Assembly: GCF_000331735.1 (NCBI RefSeq)
Contig: NC_020126.1
Location: 1-64,000 of the forward strand
Length of the DNA stretch: 64,000 bases
Direction: 5' to 3'
DNA from: Myxococcus stipitatus DSM 14675
GTDB lineage: Bacteria > Myxococcota > Myxococcia > Myxococcales > Myxococcaceae
Positions 45,623 to 55,046 of this stretch are shown piece by piece. The notes beneath the pieces were generated by a model that was given only the letters and a program-made list of their open reading frames with translations, did no database searches and was not told the DNA's origin. Each line of letters begins with the position of its first letter. Position 1 is the stretch's first letter. The translations under genes were made by a program, and so were the position numbers.

Positions 45623-46717
45623 CTACTTCTTCTTCGCGCCGATGACGGTGTCGGGGCGCGCCTCGGGGCCGTACTTGCCGGCCTGGTAGTCGCGAGCCAT
45701 CTGCTCCAGCGTGGTGTGCGGCACCTTCTTCGCGTGGCCCGCCTGACCGAACTGCTTCATGCGCTCCTCGCAGACGGCCTGCATCGCGGCGCGCGCGGGC
45801 GTCAGGTAGTAGCGCGGGTCGAACTCCTCCGGCTTGGCGGTGAAGGCCTTGCGGATGGCGCCGGTGATGGCGAGGCGGTTGTCGGTGTCGACGTTGATCT
45901 TCCGCACGCCCGCGCGGATGCCGCGCTGGATCTCCTCCACCGGCACGCCGTAGGTCTCCTTGATGCGACCTCCGTTGGCGTTGATGATGTCGCACAGCTC
46001 CTTGGGGACGGAGCTGGAGCCGTGCATCACCAGGTGGCAGTTGGGAATCTTCCGGTGGATCTCCTCGATGCGGCTCATGGCGAGCACGTCGCCGCTGGGC
46101 TTGCGGGAGAACTTGTAGGCGCCGTGGCTGGTGCCCATGGCGACGGCGAGCGCGTCGATGCCGGTGCGGTTGACGAAGTCCACCGCCTGGTCCGGGTCCG
46201 TGAGGAGCTGGTCCAGCGTGAGCTTGCCCTCGGCGCCGTGGCCGTCCTCCTTCTCACCCATGCCGTGCTCCAGCGAGCCGAGCACACCCAGCTCACCCTC
46301 CACGGACACGCCGAAGCGGTGGGCGACATTCACGACTTCGCGGGTGACGGCGACGTTGTACTCGTAGCTGGAGGGCGTCTTGCCGTCGTCCTCGAGCGAG
46401 CCGTCCATCATCACGCTGGTGAAGCCCATGCGGATGGCGCTGATACAGGTGTCCGGCGAGTTGCCATGGTCCTGGTGCATGACGATGGGAATCTCCGGAT
46501 AGAGCTCCACCGCCGCCTGCATCAGGTTCCGCAGGAACAGGTCATTGGTGTACTTCCGCGCCCCGCGCGAGGCCTGGATGATGGCCGGGCTCTGGGTGGC
46601 GCGAGCGGCCTCCATGATGGCCTGGATCTGCTCCATGTTGTTGACGTTGAGCGCGGCGACCCCGAAGTTGTTGGCGGCGGCGTAGTCGAGCAGGGGACGC
46701 AGGGCGATGAGCGGCAT
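45623..46717 (-). CDS. fba: Class II fructose-bisphosphate aldolase
   Basis: A zinc-dependent aldolase that reversibly cleaves fructose 1,6-bisphosphate in glycolysis and gluconeogenesis. The 364-residue length suits class IIB. Metal and substrate motifs are present: MHQDHGNS (His81, Asp83, His84), [35 protein letters not shown] and [13 protein letters not shown] 46717 is the family start ([20 protein letters not shown]); upstream in-frame sequence has no support. It is followed by a long bidirectional hairpin. A HAD phosphatase lies upstream with about 110 bases between. Identity is firm; precise sugar preference (fructose versus tagatose or sedoheptulose) is less certain. Confidence 0.95.
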   Translation of the reverse strand: MPLIALRPLLDYAAANNFGVAALNVNNMEQIQAIMEAARATQSPAIIQASRGARKYTNDLFLRNLMQAAVELYPEIPIVMHQDHGNSPDTCISAIRMGFTSVMMDGSLEDDGKTPSSYEYNVAVTREVVNVAHRFGVSVEGELGVLGSLEHGMGEKEDGHGAEGKLTLDQLLTDPDQAVDFVNRTGIDALAVAMGTSHGAYKFSRKPSGDVLAMSRIEEIHRKIPNCHLVMHGSSSVPKELCDIINANGGRIKETYGVPVEEIQRGIRAGVRKINVDTDNRLAITGAIRKAFTAKPEEFDPRYYLTPARAAMQAVCEERMKQFGQAGHAKKVPHTTLEQMARDYQAGKYGPEARPDTVIGAKKK

Positions 46718-46825
46718 GACTGTGTCTCTCCGTGGCGGGATTGAGGAAGTGCAGTCGCCAGTTAGCACGGACGCGCTGGCGGGCGTCGCCAAAAGCTCGG
46801 CGGCGGAGTTCCCCAGACGACGCTG

Positions 46826-47602
46826 TCAGGGGGCGGGGATGGGGTGCAACTGGACCAGCGGGGGAAGGCTGTCCGCCCGCTCCAGGAGGCGCGCCTTGGG
46901 ACGCACCGCGACGGGGACCCGGGAGGCGGCCATCATCTCCAAATCAAAGACATTGTCACCGAAGGCGGCATACAGGGGCCGCTGGGTGCGAGCCCTCAGA
47001 CAGCTCACCTTTCCCGGCCCGTAGGGGATGGGTGAGACGACGTCGGGGAGCACCACGCCGCCCGACTCCTGGGGGGTGGTGGCGACCACGTTCTCCGGCG
47101 GGAGGCCCACCACCCGCGCGGCGGCCTCCACCACGGGGAGGGGCGAGGCGCTCACCACGTAACAGGGAATGTCACACGCGCGGGCCCACTCCAGCACGCG
47201 GTGCGTCTCCTGCTGGATGCGGCGGGCCAGGCCGTGGGACTCCACGACGCCTCGGGCGAAGTCTCGCAGCTCGTCCGCGTGCCAGCCCGCGAGCATCCAC
47301 GCACCCAGCTCACACACGTCGCGCTGGGAGACGACGCCGGCCTCGAAGGCGGAGAAGAGCCTGCGGGCCAGGGTGCTGGTGCCGCCCTCTTCCGTCAGGC
47401 CGTGCGCGGCCGCCATGGCCTTGAGCCGGGGCAGGGCCTGCTCCTTGACGGCGTCATGGCCCGTCACCGCCATGAACAGCTCATCCCCCACGTCGCCGCT
47501 CCACAGCGTGCCGTCTCCGTCGAAGGCCAGCACGCCGCCGGGGGTGTGCTCCACCTCCCGGGCGATGCGCTCCAGCGTCTGCTCCACGGTCTCCATCTTC
47601 AT
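46826..47602 (-). CDS. HAD-family phosphatase, SerB-like
   Basis: A 258-residue haloacid-dehalogenase phosphatase. Motif I is LAFDGDGTLWSGD (nucleophile Asp28, acid Asp30), motif II is in YVVSASPLPVV, and motif IV is GDNVFDLEMM. The helical cap insertion between motifs I and II is long, as in SerB and PSPase-like subfamily IB enzymes, and the PPENVVATTPQ segment is typical of that group. Substrate is probably a small phosphomonoester such as phosphoserine, but this is not shown. ATG 47602 has AGGA upstream. It lies upstream of the aldolase on the same strand and may be cotranscribed with it. Confidence 0.87.
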   Translation of the reverse strand: MKMETVEQTLERIAREVEHTPGGVLAFDGDGTLWSGDVGDELFMAVTGHDAVKEQALPRLKAMAAAHGLTEEGGTSTLARRLFSAFEAGVVSQRDVCELGAWMLAGWHADELRDFARGVVESHGLARRIQQETHRVLEWARACDIPCYVVSASPLPVVEAAARVVGLPPENVVATTPQESGGVVLPDVVSPIPYGPGKVSCLRARTQRPLYAAFGDNVFDLEMMAASRVPVAVRPKARLLERADSLPPLVQLHPIPAP

Positions 47603-47851
47603 GGCGCGCCATCCTGGCCGGGCGCCCCCGCGCGGCCAACCCCCGCGACGACTCCGGGTGCCCCCTCCGGGATGACCGCCCCGCGAGGGGGCCGCGAAGT
47701 GACCACCGGCCGACGGATTCCGCGCGCGTCCGTTCAGCCACCAGCGGCGCCTTGGAGCCGCGAACTCCAGCTCATGAGGCGCGCTGGAGGAAGGGCCGGG
47801 TGTAAGCGAGGGTGCGCGCTGGAGGCGCCCCCCTCGTGAGAGGTGGAGCGC

Positions 47852-48817
47852 ATGCGTGACGACGGTGGTCGGTCCCCTGTCGATGGTCGTGTCGGGAGGA
47901 CCCGCAGCCGGGAGCCGGAGCCGCTGTTGCCCATCATGAGGCTGGCGCTGGCCAGCTGGGTGCGGCCGGAGGGGCTCGCGCGGCGGGAGCTGGTGCTGGG
48001 CTCGACGGAGGGGGAGTCCTGGGAGGTGGTGCCGCTGGACGTCGCGACCGCGGACGCGACGTGGCGGGTGCTCCACCTCATGGACGGCCAGCGCACGCTG
48101 ATGGGCATCGCGACCGAGGCCCGCCTGAGCCTGACGCGCGTGTCGTGGGTCGCGCGAGAGCTCTACCAGCGCGCCGTGCTGGTGCAGACGGGCGGCCTGC
48201 GGGTGGATGCGCTGACGTACTACGAGCACCTGCGCTCGCTGGCGAGCATCGCGCGGAGGCGCTGGGGGACCTCCCCCATGGGGCCGCGGGGCTCCTGGAC
48301 GGAGGAGACCTCTCGCCGGCTCACGCTGGGGTACCTGCTGGAGAGCCACCACCTCGTGGCGGCCGTCGCGGCGCATCGGGAGGCGGTGGTGGCGGCGCAG
48401 GCCACGGAGCGCGGGAAGGCGCTCTTGAGCGAGGGACTGTCGCGGGAGTCCGCGCGGCTCATCGGGCTGAAGCGCCTGCTGCTCGCGGCGGGGCTGACGG
48501 AGGAGGAGCTGGAGCAGGCGACTCCGCTCTCGTCCATGCTGGCGCTCATCGAGCACCTGCGCTGGCTGGGGACGGAGGATGCGCTGTCCTATGCGGCGTG
48601 CATGGGCGTGGGGATGCGCGAGCCCGACGAGGGCGATGACGGAGACCTCCGCGAGTGGATGGAGCCCTTCGCGGACTCCGGTCCGCTGAGCGCCACGGAG
48701 CAGGCGCGCATCCGCCAGCGGCTCATCACCTGCTGCCGCCTCACCATGGCGCACCACCGCGAGCTCATCGGCTTCTACGGCGCGGAGGGCGGCCCTCGCG
48801 TCTTCACGGGGGAGTGA
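47852..48817 (+). CDS. PqqD-like plus heme-oxygenase-like fusion protein
   Basis: A 321-residue cytoplasmic protein with two parts. Residues about 60-112 (VPLDVATADATWRVLHLMDGQRTLMGIATEARLSLTRVSWVARELYQRAVLV) have the wing-helix pattern of PqqD/RRE domains, which bind peptide substrates of RiPP enzymes. Residues about 125-321 are all helical, with His/Glu-rich helices (TLGYLLESHHLVAAVAAHRE, LIEHLRWLGTEDALSYAACMG, RLTMAHHRELIGFYG), resembling the heme-oxygenase-like fold of PqqC, TenA and diiron oxidases. PqqC-PqqD fusions are known, but here the order is reversed. The reaction is unknown. It is convergent with an ABC importer cluster. The domain calls are inferences from pattern only. Confidence 0.55.
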   Translation: MRDDGGRSPVDGRVGRTRSREPEPLLPIMRLALASWVRPEGLARRELVLGSTEGESWEVVPLDVATADATWRVLHLMDGQRTLMGIATEARLSLTRVSWVARELYQRAVLVQTGGLRVDALTYYEHLRSLASIARRRWGTSPMGPRGSWTEETSRRLTLGYLLESHHLVAAVAAHREAVVAAQATERGKALLSEGLSRESARLIGLKRLLLAAGLTEEELEQATPLSSMLALIEHLRWLGTEDALSYAACMGVGMREPDEGDDGDLREWMEPFADSGPLSATEQARIRQRLITCCRLTMAHHRELIGFYGAEGGPRVFTGE

Positions 48818-48821
48818 CGCG

Positions 48822-49826
48822 TCAGGGCTTGCGCGCCTCTTCCAGCGCGCTCAGGTCCACCAGCCCGCTGATGTCCGACGAGGGGATGAAGCCCAGCTCC
48901 TGAGCGTGCTTCGCGGCGGTGCTCAAGGCGGACGGCACCGGGTCCAGGCTGGGCTCCAGGCGGGAGAAGGCCCCCTGGAGGATGGGCGCCGCCAGGGGCT
49001 TCTGCGTCAGCTTGCCGAAGGCGGTGTTGACCTGGGTGGCGAAGGTCTCCGGCTCCTGCTTCCAGCGCTCGGTCAGCTTCACGTGCGCGCGCAGCAGGGC
49101 GACGATGCGCGGGCGCTGCGTCTCCAGCACCTTGCGCGTCGTCACGACGACGGTGGTGGGGAAGCGCCCCTCGGGCCACAGCGTCTTCTCGTCCACGAGA
49201 ATCTGCCCGCCGCCCCCAGGGTCCATGAGCATGCGCGTGCCCCAGGGCTCCGGCACCCAGGCGCCTTCGATGCCGCCGCGCAGGTACTGCACCAGGATGT
49301 CCGAGTTGCTCAGCGGCACGATTTGCACGTCGCCCTTGCCGTCCAGCTGGGTGTTCAAGCCCTGCTGCTCGAGCCAGTAGCGCAGCGCGATGTCCTGGGT
49401 GTTGCCGAGCTGGGGCGTCGCCAGCTTCTTGCCCTTCAGCTCCGCGGCGCTCTTCGCGGTGCGCGTCACCAGCATGGCGCCCCCGTTCACGGCGCCCGCG
49501 ATGATGCGCAGCTCCCGCCCGGCCTTGAGGAACGTGTTGATGGCGGGCCCGTTGCCCACGTAGGAGACGTCGAGCGAGCCCGCCACCAGCGCCTCCATGG
49601 CCGCGGGCCCCGCGTTGAACTGCTTCACCTCCAGCTTCCCCACGCCGGGCTCGGAGGCGAACGTGCCCTCCGAGTGGCCCACCAGCGCTTGCGCATGCGT
49701 GATGTTCGGGAAGAAGCCCAGGCGCAGCGGCGCGTCCGCTCCGCGCGAGGACTCGCGCTTGCAACCCGCGCCGAGCACCACCAGTCCGGCGAGCACGAAC
49801 ACCCAGGGCAACCGAAGGGCACGCAT
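48822..49826 (-). CDS. ABC transporter substrate-binding lipoprotein (SsuA/NMT1 type)
   Basis: A 334-residue periplasmic binding lipoprotein (MRALRLPWVFVLAGLVVLGAGC; Cys22). The start of the mature protein, LRLGFFPNITHAQALVG, and the LDVSYVGNGPAINTFLKAG, LATPQLGNTQDIALRYWL and GAWVPEPWGTRML segments are typical of the SsuA/TauA/NMT1/ThiY family, which captures sulfonates, nitrate or thiamin precursors. Substrate cannot be told from sequence. It is the third gene of a minus-strand ATPase-permease-binding protein cluster. ATG 49826 is preferred over GTG 49832. It is convergent with the PqqD-like fusion gene four bases away. Confidence 0.9.
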   Translation of the reverse strand: MRALRLPWVFVLAGLVVLGAGCKRESSRGADAPLRLGFFPNITHAQALVGHSEGTFASEPGVGKLEVKQFNAGPAAMEALVAGSLDVSYVGNGPAINTFLKAGRELRIIAGAVNGGAMLVTRTAKSAAELKGKKLATPQLGNTQDIALRYWLEQQGLNTQLDGKGDVQIVPLSNSDILVQYLRGGIEGAWVPEPWGTRMLMDPGGGGQILVDEKTLWPEGRFPTTVVVTTRKVLETQRPRIVALLRAHVKLTERWKQEPETFATQVNTAFGKLTQKPLAAPILQGAFSRLEPSLDPVPSALSTAAKHAQELGFIPSSDISGLVDLSALEEARKP

Positions 49827-49885
49827 AGGCACGTGAAGAGAGGGACGGCGGGGTGGGTTGGCAACGGGGATGCCGCCGAAGCGTC

Positions 49886-50665
49886 CTACAGCGCCCCTTC
49901 CAGGCCCCAGCGGCGGCGCAGCCGGCCCTCCACCGTCTGGAAGAGGACACGGTCCACCGTGATTCCGATGAGGATGATGGCCACCATGACGGCCATGACT
50001 TGAGGCACGTCCATCAGCTCGCGGCCCACGGTGAGCAGCTGCCCCAGGCCGCCGGACACGAAGAGCAATTCACCGGCGAGCAGCGCGCGCCACGCGAAGC
50101 TCCACCCCAGCTTGAGGCCGGTGACGATGCCGGGCAGCGCCGCGGGCAGCAGCACGCCGAACTGGAAGCGCAGGCCCCGGACGCCCAGCGTGCTCGCGAC
50201 GCGCAAGAGCTGCGGGTCCACGCCCTGCACGCTGTCCTCCGTGGCGATGGCGATGCCCAGCACGCTGCCCATCACCACGACGAAGAGGATGGCGGTGTCC
50301 GTCAGGCCGAACCACAAGAGCGCCAGGGGCAGCCAGCAGATGGAGGGCAGGGCTTGCAGGCCCATCACCACGGGCTTCACCGCGTTGCGGAAGAAGGTCA
50401 GCCGCGCCATCAACAGGCCCAGCGGGACACCGATGGCCACCGAGACGAAGTAGGCGCGCCCCAGCCGCCCCAGCGAGCGGAGCGTCGCCTCCCACAGGCT
50501 TCCGTTCGCGGCCATCTTCCCCAGGCTCCTCGCCACGGTGAAAGGCCCGGGGAAGAGGTACGGGGACCACACGCCCAGGCGGGAGAGTCCCTCCCACGCG
50601 CCGAGCAGCAACACCAACAGGAGGAGCTTCTGGGCGAAGCCCTGGAGCCTCGAGTCGCGCTTCAT
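49886..50665 (-). CDS. ABC transporter permease (SsuC/TauC type)
   Basis: A 259-residue inner-membrane permease with about six helices. Conserved features are the SVAIGVPLGLLMA segment and the EAA-type loop near residues 140-200 (VDPQLLRVASTLGVRGLRFQFGVLLPAALPGIVTGLKLGWSFAWRALLAGE), which docks with the ATPase. It matches nitrate/sulfonate/bicarbonate permeases of the SsuC/TauC type. The ATG is three bases after the ATPase stop, so the two are tightly coupled. The binding-protein gene follows after 60 bases. Confidence 0.92.
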   Translation of the reverse strand: MKRDSRLQGFAQKLLLLVLLLGAWEGLSRLGVWSPYLFPGPFTVARSLGKMAANGSLWEATLRSLGRLGRAYFVSVAIGVPLGLLMARLTFFRNAVKPVVMGLQALPSICWLPLALLWFGLTDTAILFVVVMGSVLGIAIATEDSVQGVDPQLLRVASTLGVRGLRFQFGVLLPAALPGIVTGLKLGWSFAWRALLAGELLFVSGGLGQLLTVGRELMDVPQVMAVMVAIILIGITVDRVLFQTVEGRLRRRWGLEGAL

Positions 50666-50668
50666 GGT

Positions 50669-51580
50669 TCACCTCGCGGGCCGGGGCAGTCCGGGCGGGG
50701 ACAGCACGGGGCTTGTCACCGCGGGCGTGGAGGCTCTCGATGGCGGCGGGGAGTCGGGGATGTTGGTTCGCTCCACTTCACTCAGCAGCCTCTGGACGTG
50801 GCGGACCATCTCCGTGAGGGCCGCGTCGTCCGGGCGGCGCGGCATGGGGAGGTGGACCTCCAAATCCCTCACGATGCGGCCCGGACGCGGCGCCATGAGG
50901 ACCACGCGGGTGCCCAGCATGAGGGCCTCGTGGACGTCGTGGGTGACGAAGACCACCGTCTTGTGGGTGCGCATCCAGATGGACTGGAGGAGCTCCTGCA
51001 TGTGGATGCGCGTCTGCGCGTCCAGCGAGCCGAAGGGCTCGTCCATGAGGAGCACGGTGGGGTCCACGGCGAGGGCGCGGGCCAGGCTCGCGCGCATCTT
51101 CATGCCGCCGGAGAGCTGGTGGGGGAGGGTCTCCTCGAAGCCCTGGAGGTGGACGCGGCGGATGTACTGGTCCGCGCGCTCCTTGCGCTCGGCGCGGGGC
51201 ACGCCTCGGGCGGCCAGGGCGAAGGTGATGTTGCCGCGCACGCTGAGCCACGGGAAGAGGGCGGCCTCCTGGAACATGAGGAGGCGGTTGGGCCCGGGGC
51301 CGGTGATGGGCTGTCCGTCAATGGACACCGTGCCGCCGGTGGGGCGCACGTGGCCCGCCAGTGCGTAGAGGAGCGTGGACTTGCCGCACCCGGAGGGGCC
51401 GAGCAGGCAGATGAACTCCCCCGAGCGGACGTTGAGGTCCACGTCCTCGAGGGCCACGACCTTGTTGGCGTAGCGATGTCCGAGCTGGGTGACGGATATC
51501 TTCGCGTGGTCGGCTTCCACATGGGCCGGCCGGAGCAGGCGCAGCGAGCTTCGCCATCGGCCGAGGAGGGCACGCAGCAT
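50669..51580 (-). CDS. ABC transporter ATPase (SsuB/TauB type)
   Basis: A 303-residue nucleotide-binding subunit. Walker A GPSGCGKST is at 61-69, followed by a Q loop in FQEAALFPW, the signature LSGGM, Walker B VLLMDEP and switch His in FVTHDVHEA. The NITFALAARGV segment and the LGTRVVLMAPRPGRIVRDL tail are typical of SsuB/TauB/NrtD. The extra N-terminal 25 residues and a Pro/Ser-rich C-terminal tail are unusual but mild. ATG 51580 is the first of several possible starts. It is the first gene of the three-gene transporter operon and divergent from kinase 3. Confidence 0.93.
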   Translation of the reverse strand: MLRALLGRWRSSLRLLRPAHVEADHAKISVTQLGHRYANKVVALEDVDLNVRSGEFICLLGPSGCGKSTLLYALAGHVRPTGGTVSIDGQPITGPGPNRLLMFQEAALFPWLSVRGNITFALAARGVPRAERKERADQYIRRVHLQGFEETLPHQLSGGMKMRASLARALAVDPTVLLMDEPFGSLDAQTRIHMQELLQSIWMRTHKTVVFVTHDVHEALMLGTRVVLMAPRPGRIVRDLEVHLPMPRRPDDAALTEMVRHVQRLLSEVERTNIPDSPPPSRASTPAVTSPVLSPPGLPRPAR

Positions 51581-51834
51581 CGGCCACAAGCTAGGCACCT
51601 GTGGGCAGGAGGGAAGTGGGTGTAGGGCTTCCTCGGAGGCGCCCGTCAAGCCGCTTCCCTGCCCGGCAGCCGTGCCGTGGGAGTGGAGACAGGCGCTTCG
51701 TGTCTGGCCTCAGGAAAGTAGGGACGCCGACGACGCTGGCTGGCCGTGTCTGTTTGACTGCCTTGGACCTGGGTACAGGGGCCTGGGGTTGCGACCCATT
51801 GGATTGCAACGGCAAACCTGGGAACCTTCCTGGA

Positions 51835-53484
51835 ATGCACGTCGGGAAATACCAACTCATCCGCAAGCTGGCGACGGGAGGCATGGCGGAGGTGTTCCTG
51901 GCCAAGGCCGAGGGCCCCGGGGGCTTCGAGAAGACCTTGGTCCTCAAGCGCATCCTCCCGCACCTGGTGGAGGACCCGTCCTTCGTGGAGATGTTCCTGG
52001 AGGAGGCGAAGCTCGTCGCGCAGCTGAACCACCCGAACGTCGTCCAGATTTTCGACTTCGGTGAGTCCGAGGGGACCTTCTTCCTGGCGATGGAGCTCAT
52101 CGACGGGCCCAACCTGCGGCGCTGGCGAAGGCAGGCGGACTCCCGAGGCGTGTTCCTGCCGCCCAACCTCTGCGCGAAGGTGGTGGCGCATGCCGCGGAG
52201 GGCCTGGCGTTCGCGCATGACTTCGAGGACGCCATCACGGGGCAGCCGCTCGGGTTGATTCACCGGGACGTGAGCCCGGACAACATCCTGGTGTCGCGGC
52301 AGGGCGCGGTGAAGGTGGTGGACTTCGGCATCGCCAAGGTGGTGGGGCAGAAGCACCGCACGCAGACGGGCATCGTGAAGGGCAAGGTGGCGTACATGCC
52401 GCCCGAGCAGGTGCGGGCGGACCCGTTGGACCGGCGCGTGGATGTGTATGCGTTGGGCGTGGTGCTGTATGAGCTGCTCACGGGACGTCTGCCATTCGAG
52501 GGGGCGTCGGAGCTGGCGATGATGCAAGCCATCATCTCGCGCGAGCCGGTGCCGGTGACGCACTTGCGTGAGGATGTCCCCAATGCGCTCCAGTCCATCC
52601 TGGCGGTCGCGCTGAGGAAGAATCGCGAGGACCGCTATCCGGACTGCCGCGCGCTGCAAGCGGACCTGGAGCGCTTCGTGTTGTCGACGGGGGAGTCGGT
52701 GGGCGCGTATCAGATTGCGCGCGCCGTCTCGCAGGTGGTGGATGAGCACCTGGTTCCGACGCCCGTGTCCATGCGGGCGATGGACAGCGCCCCGGAGCGC
52801 ACGACGCCGCTGGGGCCTGTCTCCAAGGGGGCGGCGGCGCCGACGGATGTGTCCGACCAGCCGACGGAGCAGCGGCCCTCGGCGGCGCGGCGGGGCGTGA
52901 GAGCGAGGCGGCTGCCCCTCGTGGTGGGCGGCGCGGCGCTGGTCGCCTCGGCGGGAGCGTTCGTGCTGGTGGGGGGCGGGAAGACGCCGCCTGCGCCGCG
53001 GGCGCATGGGGATGTCGTGGTGCGGGCGGCCCCGGTCGCGAAGGTGGAGGAGGCGCCGCGTCCGGCTGTGCCCACGGAGCAGGTGGCCCCGGTCGCGAAG
53101 GTGGAGCCCGTGGCTGCGCCCACGGTGGAGAAGCCCCAGGTCCAGCACGCGGAGGCGAGTGATTCCGGGAAGCCGGAGGACGTCGTGCCGGTCGTCGCTG
53201 CCGCGCAGCCGTCGCCACCCTCGACGAGGACAGCCCCCGCGGCGCGGAAGGTGAAGGCCGCGCCCTTGCCGTTGGGCTCGGTGGAGTTCCGCATCCGGCC
53301 CTATGCGGCCATCTACCTCGACGGGAAGCTGCTGGGCGAGACGCCCATGGGCATCGTCGACCTGCCCGCGAAGAAGTACGTCGTGACCGCCGTCAACCGG
53401 GACCTGGACAAGCGCGTCACGCGCGACTTCGAGGTGAAGGCGGGCACGGCGAATGTCTTCAAGCTCAACCTGTTGGCGGACTGA
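51835..53484 (+). CDS. Ser/Thr-type protein kinase 3 with C-terminal PEGA domain
   Basis: A 549-residue membrane kinase. The kinase domain (about 5-265) has ATGGMAEVFLA, catalytic Lys in LVLKRIL, HRDVSPDN at 143 onward, VVDFGIAK and GKVAYMPPEQ. Unlike kinases 1 and 2, the residue two after the catalytic Asp is Ser, common in myxobacterial kinases. A linker leads to one transmembrane helix (about 360-380; LPLVVGGAALVASAGAFVLVG), a Pro/Val/Ala-rich spacer and a C-terminal PEGA domain (about 478-549; AAIYLDGKLLGETPM). ATG 51835 is chosen because the upstream frame is open but has no ribosome site. A TPR protein gene faces it downstream. Confidence 0.92.
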   Translation: MHVGKYQLIRKLATGGMAEVFLAKAEGPGGFEKTLVLKRILPHLVEDPSFVEMFLEEAKLVAQLNHPNVVQIFDFGESEGTFFLAMELIDGPNLRRWRRQADSRGVFLPPNLCAKVVAHAAEGLAFAHDFEDAITGQPLGLIHRDVSPDNILVSRQGAVKVVDFGIAKVVGQKHRTQTGIVKGKVAYMPPEQVRADPLDRRVDVYALGVVLYELLTGRLPFEGASELAMMQAIISREPVPVTHLREDVPNALQSILAVALRKNREDRYPDCRALQADLERFVLSTGESVGAYQIARAVSQVVDEHLVPTPVSMRAMDSAPERTTPLGPVSKGAAAPTDVSDQPTEQRPSAARRGVRARRLPLVVGGAALVASAGAFVLVGGGKTPPAPRAHGDVVVRAAPVAKVEEAPRPAVPTEQVAPVAKVEPVAAPTVEKPQVQHAEASDSGKPEDVVPVVAAAQPSPPSTRTAPAARKVKAAPLPLGSVEFRIRPYAAIYLDGKLLGETPMGIVDLPAKKYVVTAVNRDLDKRVTRDFEVKAGTANVFKLNLLAD

Positions 53485-53494
53485 GCGGGACTGC

Positions 53495-54187
53495 CTACCG
53501 CGTCTCCTCCGCCGTGGCTTCGGCGGCGGGCGCGGGAGGCGCGGCGGGCGCGGGGGGCGTCGACTCCTCGCGTGAGCCCATCACCGTGTTCAGCGCGGAC
53601 CCCAGCGCCGAACCCACGTTCTTCTTCAGTCCAGAGCCCGCCTCGCCCAAGCGCGTGCGCAGGTCCTTCTTCCCTTCGGGCTCGGCCTTCGTCTCGGGGG
53701 GGACCGCGGGATTCTCCTCGGGGGGAGGTGTCGCGACGACCTTGGGGGCCTCTTCGACGGGAGGCGTGACGGGGTTGCGCTTCACCTGCTTGCGCACCGA
53801 CTCGAAGTCCCGCGTCACCTTGGGGCCCACCGGCACGGGGAGCTGGGCGTCGGGGCGCAGCGACAGCGCGACGCGGAAGGACTCCATGGCCTGCTGTCTC
53901 CGCCCCAGGTCGGCCAGGACGATGCCTCGGTAGAGCTCCACCTCCACCTGCTCCTGGGGCGTGGACGCCACCTGCTTCGCCTGGCCCAGCCAGTTGAGCG
54001 CCTTCTCGTAGTCGAGTGATTCGTGCATCGCGATGGCACGAGTCATTCGATGGCGGAAGAGGTCCGCGCTGCTCTCGGCGCTGGAGGCGCTCGCTTGAGG
54101 AGTCGCGGTGGCGAGTCCGGGTGTGAGCCAGGCCCAGAGCACCACCGTCCATGCTCTCCAATGTCCCCGGCTCATCGAAGATTCCAT
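53495..54187 (-). CDS. Exported TPR protein paired with kinase 3
   Basis: A 230-residue exported protein. The N-terminus (MESSMSRGHWRAWTVVLWAWLTPGLATA) is a signal peptide. A TPR-like helical region follows (about 40-110; RAIAMHESLDYEKALNWLGQAKQV), then GPKV at 121-124 and a Pro/Glu/Ala-rich tail with a central basic/glycine segment. The stretch LGRRQQAMESF...GPKVTRDF closely parallels the TPR protein next to kinase 1, so the two are paralogues. It ends ten bases from the convergent kinase stop. ATG 54187 is preferred over upstream codons. It may be an accessory or substrate of kinase 3; that is inference. Confidence 0.7.
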   Translation of the reverse strand: MESSMSRGHWRAWTVVLWAWLTPGLATATPQASASSAESSADLFRHRMTRAIAMHESLDYEKALNWLGQAKQVASTPQEQVEVELYRGIVLADLGRRQQAMESFRVALSLRPDAQLPVPVGPKVTRDFESVRKQVKRNPVTPPVEEAPKVVATPPPEENPAVPPETKAEPEGKKDLRTRLGEAGSGLKKNVGSALGSALNTVMGSREESTPPAPAAPPAPAAEATAEETR

Positions 54188-54236
54188 GCTTACCGAGAAT
54201 AGCATGGAGCTTCGGGAGGCCTGTACTCGAGAGGGT

Positions 54237-54806
54237 TCAGGCGGTGGCGGCGGCCTGCTCGGTGCGGCGGTGCATGCGGGAGCGCAAGGCGAGCCACGTG
54301 GTGAAGAGGAGCAGCGCGACGCCCACGGCGGTGAAGGCGCCGCCCACGCGCAAGGAGGAGCGCCGGTCATCGCGTGTCACCTCGAGCGCATCCGTCTTGG
54401 GCGAGGCGAGGAAGCGCTCCACCTGCTCCTTCACGGCGATGGCTTCGCGCTCATCCGTGGCCCACTGGGCGAAGAGGGGGAACTTCCCCTGCGTCGTCTC
54501 CAGCTCCGGGCGGAAGATGGGGACGGACTTGCGGCGGGCGCTGCGGCTGCGCTCCAGCTTCACGGACTGGATGGCGTCGAGGGGCAGCTTCGCGACCTCC
54601 TCGCGGGTCAGCCAGCCGGAGCGGGTGAGGGTGCAGGGCCCGCCCGCCTCGCAGCGGAAGTCCATGCGGGACTTCCCATCGAGGAGCCACAGGCCGAGCA
54701 CCAGGAAGGGCACGGCCAGGATGAAGAAGGCCACCGCCCCGATGGCGGTGGAGCGGCTGGCGAGGGGCTTGTCGTCGTCGGAAGGGGCGGGGATGGGCTC
54801 GCTCAC
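54237..54806 (-). CDS. Two-helix membrane protein with PH-like domain
   Basis: A 189-residue protein with two transmembrane helices (about 20-42, AIGAVAFFILAVPFLVLGLWLL, and about 158-176) flanking a soluble middle (about 45-150). The middle (FRCEAGGPCTLTRSGWLTREEVAKLPLDAIQSVKLERSRSARRKS) resembles the bacterial PH-like domain of DUF304/YdbT-type proteins. Function is unknown. GTG 54806 starts the frame. It follows on the minus strand upstream of the kinase-linked TPR gene with 49 bases between, so an operon is possible. Confidence 0.65.
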   Translation of the reverse strand: MSEPIPAPSDDDKPLASRSTAIGAVAFFILAVPFLVLGLWLLDGKSRMDFRCEAGGPCTLTRSGWLTREEVAKLPLDAIQSVKLERSRSARRKSVPIFRPELETTQGKFPLFAQWATDEREAIAVKEQVERFLASPKTDALEVTRDDRRSSLRVGGAFTAVGVALLLFTTWLALRSRMHRRTEQAAATA

Positions 54807-55046
54807 GAGGTCTGCTCATAGACCCGTGGGGCCCGGGCTGGCAGCGGTTTCGTCAGCGGCGGAGCCCCCGGGCAAAGCCCGGTGTCGGCTTCAATAAGTT
54901 CAGGGACTTGGGGCGCCGTGCGGCCGGAGGCTCGATGGGTAGCGGACGGCCATGCGCCGCGCGTCTCCCATCCCCGGGCCCTGGTGTCTCCGCTTCAGGG
55001 TGAACACCTCAACCACCAGGGCACTCGAGCAAGGCAGGAGCCGCGC

